DNA of 64,000 nucleotides from Inhella gelatinilytica. Its GTDB lineage: Bacteria; Pseudomonadota; Gammaproteobacteria; Burkholderiales; Burkholderiaceae_C. The position numbers and the translations under genes were made by a program. How positions within the stretch are numbered: position 1 is the stretch's first letter; every line of letters begins with the position of its first letter. Location: assembly GCF_016093295.1 (NCBI RefSeq), contig NZ_JAEDAL010000005.1, positions 62,001-126,000 on the forward strand. The letters are read 5' to 3'. This document shows positions 59,430 to 64,000 of this stretch, piece after piece. Below the pieces are notes generated by a model. It saw only the letters and a list, made by a program, of their open reading frames with translations. It was not told the DNA's origin and did not search any database.

Positions 59430-60215
59430 TCACTGCGCCGTCCAGCCCCCATCCACCGGCAGCGCCACGCCAGTGATGCCTGCGGCGGCTGGGCCGCACA
59501 AGAACACGGCCACCTCGCCGATGTGCGAGGGGGGCAGCAGCGTCAGGTTGGGCTGTTTCTCGCGCAGCAGGTCGCGAATGCCAGCCGCCCGGTCACCGCC
59601 AAAGGCCGCAGCGCGCGCTTCGATCTGCGGTTGGATCAGCGCGGTGTCGGTCCAGCCCGGGCAGATGCAGTTCACCGTGATGCCCTCTGCCGCCGTCTCC
59701 AGAGCCACGCCTTTGGACAGGCCGACCAGCCCATGCTTGGCCGCCAGGTAGGCGCTCTTGTTCACCGAGGCCACCAGCCCGTGCACCGAGGCAATGTTGA
59801 CAATGCGCCCCCAGCCGCGCGCGCGCATGCCAGGGATGGCCGCCTTCATGGTGTGGAAGGCGCTGCTGAGGTTGATGGCCAAGATGGCGTTCCAGCGCGC
59901 CGCCGGGAACTCGGCGATGCCACAGGTGTGCTGGATGCCGGCGTTGTTGACCAGGATGTCGGGCGGGGCGAGCGCCTCGGTTGCCGCAGCCACCAAGCCG
60001 GCGGCGGCCTGCTCGTCGCTCAGGTCGCCTCGCACGTAGGCACAGCGGGCCCCGGTCTCCTCCTGCAGTCGCGCCGCGACCACGGCGCCTTGTTCCACGG
60101 GTTCGATGCCGTGCAGCACCACCTGGGCGCCGGCCCGAGCCAGGGCTTGTGCGATGGCCAGGCCAATGCCTTGGGTGGAACCGGTCACCAGCGCGGTACG
60201 GCCTTTCAAGCTCAT
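59430..60215 (-). CDS. hbdH: D-3-hydroxybutyrate dehydrogenase (SDR family)
   Basis: Short-chain dehydrogenase that oxidises D-3-hydroxybutyrate to acetoacetate with NAD. The 261-residue protein has the cofactor motif VTGSTQGIGLAIA, ILVNNAGIQH, and the catalytic set S143, Y156 and K160 in NIASVHGLVASVNKSAYLAAKHG. HTCGIAEFP, SAYLAAKHGLVG, NCICPGWTDTALIQPQI and ALPVDGGWTAQ are typical of bacterial 3-hydroxybutyrate dehydrogenases. It begins 13 bases after the second hydrolase, in the same transcript as the liv-type transporter. Confidence 0.9.
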   Translation of the reverse strand: MSLKGRTALVTGSTQGIGLAIAQALARAGAQVVLHGIEPVEQGAVVAARLQEETGARCAYVRGDLSDEQAAAGLVAAATEALAPPDILVNNAGIQHTCGIAEFPAARWNAILAINLSSAFHTMKAAIPGMRARGWGRIVNIASVHGLVASVNKSAYLAAKHGLVGLSKGVALETAAEGITVNCICPGWTDTALIQPQIEARAAAFGGDRAAGIRDLLREKQPNLTLLPPSHIGEVAVFLCGPAAAGITGVALPVDGGWTAQ

Positions 60216-60228
60216 GGGGACTCCAGAT

Positions 60229-61065
60229 TCAATGGGCGATCAGAAAGCGCTCGATCAAACCGAGCTGCTCGGGGGTATTCAGCGCCGGTGCATGGCCACA
60301 GCCTTCGACGACGACGCCGACGGCGCGCGGCCCCCGCGCGCGCATGGCCTCAAAAACCTCGGGGGTCAGCAGGTCGGAGTCGACGCCACGCAGCGCCAGC
60401 ACGGGCAAGCTCAGGCGATCCCACTCCATCCAGCGTTCGTAATCCTGCGGATGGTGAACGAACTGCTCGACCATCGCCGGGTCGTAGTGCGGGGTCACGC
60501 GGCCATCGGGAAGGCGGCGTGCCGAGGTCTCGGTCAGGCGGCGCCACTGGGCATCGCTCAACCAGCCATAGGGCGCATAGATCTGCCGGAAATAGCTTTC
60601 CAGCTCGGTGATCGTGGCGAAGGCCGGCGGCAGGCCGGCATAGGTGCGGATGCGCGCCAGTGCCGGCTCGGCCAGTTCGGGGCCAACATCGTTCAGCACC
60701 AGGCGGCGAATGCGCCCTTGCAGCGGCCCAGCCGCGGCCACCAGGCCGATGGCGCCGCCCATCGAGGTGCCAACCCACAGGCACTGCGCCACGCCCAGCT
60801 GGTCCAGCAGCGCAGTGGCCAGCTCGGCATAGAAGTCCAGGCAGTATTCATCCCGCGGATTCGGGCTCCATTGCGAGAGGCCACGGCCAATCGTGTCCGG
60901 GCACAGCACGCGAAAGCGCGGCGCCAGCTGCTGCGCCAGCTCGTCCATGTCCCGCCCGGTGCGCGCGAGGCCATGCCAGGCCACGACCACCTCGGGATTG
61001 GTCGGGTCGCCCCAGTCCATGAAGTGGACTTCGCGGCCCAGGCAGCGCAGGTAGCGCGAGTTCAT
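60229..61065 (-). CDS. Alpha/beta hydrolase (second of two related copies)
   Basis: Esterase-like alpha/beta hydrolase of 278 residues: WHGLARTGRDMDELAQQLAPR, LCPDTIGRGLSQWSPNP, nucleophile S101 in WVGTSMGGAIG, Asp in LRGVDSDLLTPE and His in GCGHAPALNTPEQ. No signal peptide is seen. The ATG at 61065 overlaps the stop of the upstream permease gene by four bases (ATGA), tying it to the transporter. It could split an imported hydroxyacid ester or lactone; this is inference from context. Confidence 0.87.
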   Translation of the reverse strand: MNSRYLRCLGREVHFMDWGDPTNPEVVVAWHGLARTGRDMDELAQQLAPRFRVLCPDTIGRGLSQWSPNPRDEYCLDFYAELATALLDQLGVAQCLWVGTSMGGAIGLVAAAGPLQGRIRRLVLNDVGPELAEPALARIRTYAGLPPAFATITELESYFRQIYAPYGWLSDAQWRRLTETSARRLPDGRVTPHYDPAMVEQFVHHPQDYERWMEWDRLSLPVLALRGVDSDLLTPEVFEAMRARGPRAVGVVVEGCGHAPALNTPEQLGLIERFLIAH

Positions 61066-62198
61066 GACCGGCGCGTCCGGCCGGCGCCGGGCCGCCCCAA
61101 GCCGGCCGCGGCCCCCTCGGGGGGTGGCGACCGCGGGGAGACTGGGGGCGCCCTTAATTTGCCCACGATCCCGGTCGGGAAGTGGTAGACCGAGAGGATG
61201 AACAGCACGCCCAGCCAGAGCAGCCAGCGGTCCGGCGAGGTCATGGCACCGAGCACCGGCACATCGGCGAGCGGCCCTTGTGCCAGTCGCATCAAGTCCT
61301 GGAGATAGTTCTGCGCCAAGACGAACAGCACCGAACCGATGACCGCGCCGTAGATCGTGCCCATGCCGCCGATGACGACGATCAGCAGGATGTCCAGCAT
61401 GATCTCGAAGGACATCGCTGTCTCGGGCCCCACGTAGCGCAGCCACAGCGCCAACAGCACGCCGGCCAGTGTGGCAAAGAGCGCGGCCAGCACGTTGGAC
61501 AGCGTGCGGTAGACGACGGTGCGGTAACCGATGGCCTCGGCGCGGAAGGCGTTTTCGCGGATGGCCTGTAGCACACGACCGAAGGGCGAGTTGACGATGC
61601 GCAGCATCAGCAGCACCAGCACGGTCACTGCCGCGCACAGGCCGTAGTAGCTGAGCAGGCGGCCATCCACGTCCACACCGAACCAGGGCTCGTCCAGGAA
61701 CACCGTGGCGGGGCGCAGCAGCTCGGGCACCTTGAAGTTCAGCCCGTCTTCGCCGCCGGTGAACTCGCTGAGTTGCGAGGCCAGGGTCAGGAAGGCCGAG
61801 GCCACGGCCAGCGTGATCATGGCGAAGAAGATCGCCTTGACCCGCAGAGAGGCCAGGCCGATGACTAGCGACAGCAGCAGGCTGGCGAGCAAGGCGGCGC
61901 CGGCGCCCAGCAGCACCGCATCCCAGCCCGGACCCATCCGATGGCTGGCGATCGCCACGCCATAAGCGCCGATACCGAAGAACAGCGTGTGCGCAAAGCT
62001 GACGATGCCGGTGTAGCCCAGCAGCAGGTCGTAGCTGGCCACCAGCACGATGAACACCAGGGCCTTGGCCGCGACGTTCATCGGCTTGGTGCCGGGGAAG
62101 AGGAAGGGCGTGGCCAGCAGGCCCAGCACGGTGATCACCACCAGTGCCGCCAGCACACGGCTGCGTGGCAGGTCATGCGAGAGCAAGGTCTTCAACAT
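61062..62198 (-). CDS. livM: Branched-chain-amino-acid-type ABC transporter permease (LivM family)
   Basis: One of two membrane subunits of a HAAT-family importer, a class that carries branched amino acids, amides, urea, aromatic acids and others. The 378-residue protein has about ten membrane segments (VLAALVVITVLGLLATPFLF; LVFIVLVASYDLLLGYTGIVSFAHTLFFGIGAY in parts) and the GLASLRVKAIFFAMITLA and IGGMGTIYGAVIGSVLF family blocks. The C-terminus is Pro/Ala/Gly-rich. The ATG at 62198 overlaps the livH stop (TGATG). Symbol denotes the family; the substrate is not shown. Confidence 0.87.
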   Translation of the reverse strand: MLKTLLSHDLPRSRVLAALVVITVLGLLATPFLFPGTKPMNVAAKALVFIVLVASYDLLLGYTGIVSFAHTLFFGIGAYGVAIASHRMGPGWDAVLLGAGAALLASLLLSLVIGLASLRVKAIFFAMITLAVASAFLTLASQLSEFTGGEDGLNFKVPELLRPATVFLDEPWFGVDVDGRLLSYYGLCAAVTVLVLLMLRIVNSPFGRVLQAIRENAFRAEAIGYRTVVYRTLSNVLAALFATLAGVLLALWLRYVGPETAMSFEIMLDILLIVVIGGMGTIYGAVIGSVLFVLAQNYLQDLMRLAQGPLADVPVLGAMTSPDRWLLWLGVLFILSVYHFPTGIVGKLRAPPVSPRSPPPEGAAAGLGRPGAGRTRRS

Positions 62199-63223
62199 CA
62201 GCCAGCCCTCCGCGCGACGGGGTAGAGCCCTTCGGGCCGCCACAACAGCACCACCACCATCAGCGCGATGTTCGAGAACAGCGCCAGCTTCGGCGCCAGG
62301 AAGCCGGTGTAGTTCGCCACCAGGCCCACCAGCAGCGCGCCCACAAAGCTGCCGAAGGTGGAGCCCAGGCCGCCAATGATGATGACGATGAAAATCAGCA
62401 CATTGAGCTGGGCGCCGATCTGCGGCGTGACGCCCTGCTGGTAAAGACCCCAGAGCACACCGCCCAGCCCCGCCAGCCCCGAGCCCGCTACAAAGGTGCC
62501 AATGAAGAGGCGGCGGATGCGGTAGCCCAGGCTTTCCACCATCTCTCGGTCCTGCACGCCAGCGCGGATCAGGAGGCCCAACTTGGTGCGGTTCAGCAGC
62601 CACAGCAGACCGACCAGCACCGCAAGGCCGACGACCATCGCGAGCAAGCGGAATCGCTCCAGCGCCACGTCGCCAAAGAGCAGCGCGCCGCGCAGGCCCT
62701 CGGGCGGTGTGATGGGCACGAGCTGCGCGCCGTACTGCATCTTCAGCAGCTCTTCGCCCACGATCATGCCGCCCATGGTGATCAGGATTTGCTTGAGGTG
62801 CAGGCCATAGACCGGCCGCACCAGCACGCGCTCGAAGGCCAGGCCCACCGCACCCGCCACGCCCATGCCCACCAGGCAGGCTGTACCCACCGCGAGCAGG
62901 TTGGCGCTGAGGTCCGGGCTGTGCACGAGGCCGCTCAGGGAAGCGAGCACGGTCGTCGCCATGAAGGCACCCAGCGCGATGAACAGGCCGTGGCCGAAGT
63001 TCAGCACGTCCATCAGGCCGAACACGAGCGTCAGGCCCGAGGCCATGATGAACACGATCAGGCCCATGGCCAGACCGGCCAGGGTCAGCGTGGCCCAGGA
63101 GCTGGCGCTGCCGATCAAGGGCAAGGCCAGCAGGGCCAAGCCAGCGAGCAGGGCCAGCGGCGAAAAGTCAAAGCGCTCGCGCGGCAGGGCGGCGGGCGTG
63201 GCCGCGGTCGACACGGTGTTCAT
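62198..63223 (-). CDS. livH: Branched-chain-amino-acid-type ABC transporter permease (LivH family)
   Basis: Second membrane subunit. The 341-residue protein has an N-terminal cytoplasmic stretch of about 20 residues, then about eight or nine membrane segments with the family motifs MASGLTLVFGLMDVLNFGHGLFIALGAF in parts, GLAFERVLVRPVYG, LGYRIRRLFIGTFVAGSGLAGLGGVL in parts and IIIGGLGSTFGSFVGALLVG. Translation is coupled to livF (four-base overlap) and livM (one-base overlap). Confidence 0.88.
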   Translation of the reverse strand: MNTVSTAATPAALPRERFDFSPLALLAGLALLALPLIGSASSWATLTLAGLAMGLIVFIMASGLTLVFGLMDVLNFGHGLFIALGAFMATTVLASLSGLVHSPDLSANLLAVGTACLVGMGVAGAVGLAFERVLVRPVYGLHLKQILITMGGMIVGEELLKMQYGAQLVPITPPEGLRGALLFGDVALERFRLLAMVVGLAVLVGLLWLLNRTKLGLLIRAGVQDREMVESLGYRIRRLFIGTFVAGSGLAGLGGVLWGLYQQGVTPQIGAQLNVLIFIVIIIGGLGSTFGSFVGALLVGLVANYTGFLAPKLALFSNIALMVVVLLWRPEGLYPVARRAG

Positions 63224-63954
63224 TGGTGCGCTCCCAGGCTCAGACCGAGCAGGCGTTGTTGCAGCCCTTCGTCTTCCGCCAGCTCTTGCATGGCCCCGGT
63301 GTACACCACGCGGCCGTCGTCCATCACGGCCACGCGGTCGCCCAGGGCCTTGGCCATGGCGAAGTTCTGCTCCACCAGCAGCACGGTGGTCTGTTGCTTC
63401 TTCAGTTCGCGCAGCGCTTCAATGAGGTTCTGCACGATGGCCGGCGCCAGGCCCTTGCTGGGCTCGTCGATCAGCAGCAGGCGGCGCGGCTCGATCAGCG
63501 CGCGGGCGATGGCCACCATCTGCTTCTGGCCACCGCTGAGCTTGCCGGCGGGGTATTGCCAAAAGGTTTTAAGCGCGGGGAAGAGGCCGAACAGCCAGTT
63601 CAAGCGTGCTTCATCCAGGTCTTGCAGGCGCTTGGCTTGTCTTGCGGCGAGCAGCAGGTTCTCGGCCACGCTGAGGTCGCTGAAGATGCCCATGGATTCG
63701 GGCACGTAGGCGATGCCTTGCTGGGCGATCTCGGGCGTGCTTTGCCTGTGCTTGCTGCCGGCGAACTCGATCGTGCCTTGGCTGTGTGGCCACAGGCCCA
63801 TGATGGTGCGCAAGGTGGTGGTCTTGCCGGCGCCATTGCGACCCAGCAGCATGGTCACTTGCCCCTCCGGCACTTCCAGGTCCACGCCGTGGAGGATGTG
63901 ATAGGCGCCGATGTGGGTGTGGACGCCGGCGAGTTTCAGCAGGGTCGGACTCAT
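63220..63954 (-). CDS. livF: ABC transporter ATP-binding protein (LivF family)
   Basis: One of two ATPase subunits of the importer. The 244-residue protein has Walker A LLGRNGAGKTTTLRTIMGL (38-46 core), Q-loop region GIAYVPESMGIFSDLSVAENL, signature LSGGQKQMVAIARAL, Walker B LLLIDEPSKGLAP and the H-loop VLLVEQNFAMAKALGDRVAVMDDGR. The short length and the SMGIFSDL form identify LivF rather than LivG. Its ATG overlaps the livG stop by four bases. Confidence 0.92.
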   Translation of the reverse strand: MSPTLLKLAGVHTHIGAYHILHGVDLEVPEGQVTMLLGRNGAGKTTTLRTIMGLWPHSQGTIEFAGSKHRQSTPEIAQQGIAYVPESMGIFSDLSVAENLLLAARQAKRLQDLDEARLNWLFGLFPALKTFWQYPAGKLSGGQKQMVAIARALIEPRRLLLIDEPSKGLAPAIVQNLIEALRELKKQQTTVLLVEQNFAMAKALGDRVAVMDDGRVVYTGAMQELAEDEGLQQRLLGLSLGAHQ

Positions 63955-64000
63955 GCGGCCACCCCCAGATACGCGTTCTGCACGACAGCCGAAGCCATCA
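63951..64000 (-). CDS. livG: ABC transporter ATP-binding protein (LivG family), C-terminal end only
   Basis: The last 15 codons and stop of the gene upstream of livF. The reading MASAVVQNAYLGVAA followed by TGA matches the usual LivG end, where a conserved EAYLG-like peptide closes the protein. The stop overlaps the livF start (ATGA). The rest of the gene, and any substrate-binding protein, lies beyond the window. Confidence 0.7.
   Translation of the reverse strand, partial: MASAVVQNAYLGVAA

Noticed and set aside
62144-63709. 521-codon open frame antisense to livH and livF
   Set aside because: Gln/His/Arg-rich shadow across two genes with clear ABC transporter motifs on the other strand.

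Overview
This window looks like chromosomal DNA of a high-GC betaproteobacterium, most likely of the order Burkholderiales (Comamonadaceae or Sphaerotilaceae-like). The main reason is gene order. The blocks rpsF-priB-rpsR-rplI-dnaB, ppsA/ppsR, rpsB-tsf-pyrH-frr-uppS-cdsA-dxr-(rseP)-bamA-skp-lpxD-fabZ-lpxA-lpxB-rnhB-RNA methyltransferase, rdgB-rph-PP2C-kinase/yicC-gmk-rpoZ-spoT-greB and hemC-hemD-hemX-hemY/ppc are typical of that group. Placement below order level is inference. There is no sign of a prophage, insertion sequence or CRISPR array; most of the window is core genome.

Layout. 1-0.8 kb: the 5' part of dnaE and tRNA-Ala(CGC). 0.9-7 kb: a DUF1304 membrane protein, the ribosomal/primosomal operon (dnaB, rplI, rpsR, priB, rpsF) and ppsA, with the PEP synthase regulator gene ppsR divergent. 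7.9-21.5 kb: one long leftward run from rpsB to an rRNA/tRNA methyltransferase. It joins translation (rpsB, tsf, frr), UMP and isoprenoid/phospholipid supply (pyrH, uppS, cdsA, dxr), outer-membrane assembly (bamA, skp) and lipid A synthesis (lpxD, fabZ, lpxA, lpxB). rseP, normally between dxr and bamA, is absent. 21.7-29.9 kb: NAD(P)H-hydrate repair, RNase R, tRNA-Leu, tRNA-Ser, serS, ispH, an FKBP isomerase, radC and an Smr-domain protein. 30-34.3 kb: a signalling block with a MinD-like ATPase and a diguanylate cyclase on one side and cheR-cheD-cheB on the other. 34.3-43.4 kb: hemW, rdgB, rph, a PP2C phosphatase/Ser-Thr kinase pair, then yicC, gmk, rpoZ, spoT and greB. 43.4-50.8 kb: two identical tRNA-Arg(ACG) genes, haem precursor genes and ppc.

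50.8-64 kb is more accessory. A large pullulanase-type lipoprotein has a pair of operator-like inverted repeats over its promoter. Upstream of it, all on the same strand, lies a set that reads like a hydroxyacid or ketone-body uptake and use locus: a LivGFHM-type ABC transporter, two related alpha/beta hydrolases, a 3-hydroxybutyrate dehydrogenase, a TonB-dependent receptor and a two-subunit 3-oxoacid CoA-transferase. Import of 3-hydroxybutyrate or its (oligo)esters, hydrolysis, oxidation to acetoacetate and activation to acetoacetyl-CoA would make one pathway. This is the best candidate here for an undescribed system, but the substrate is inferred.

Two genes have start-codon problems worth checking. 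priB has a strong Shine-Dalgarno before an in-frame CTG, and the conserved N-terminus of rnr is encoded without any ATG/GTG/TTG in front of it.
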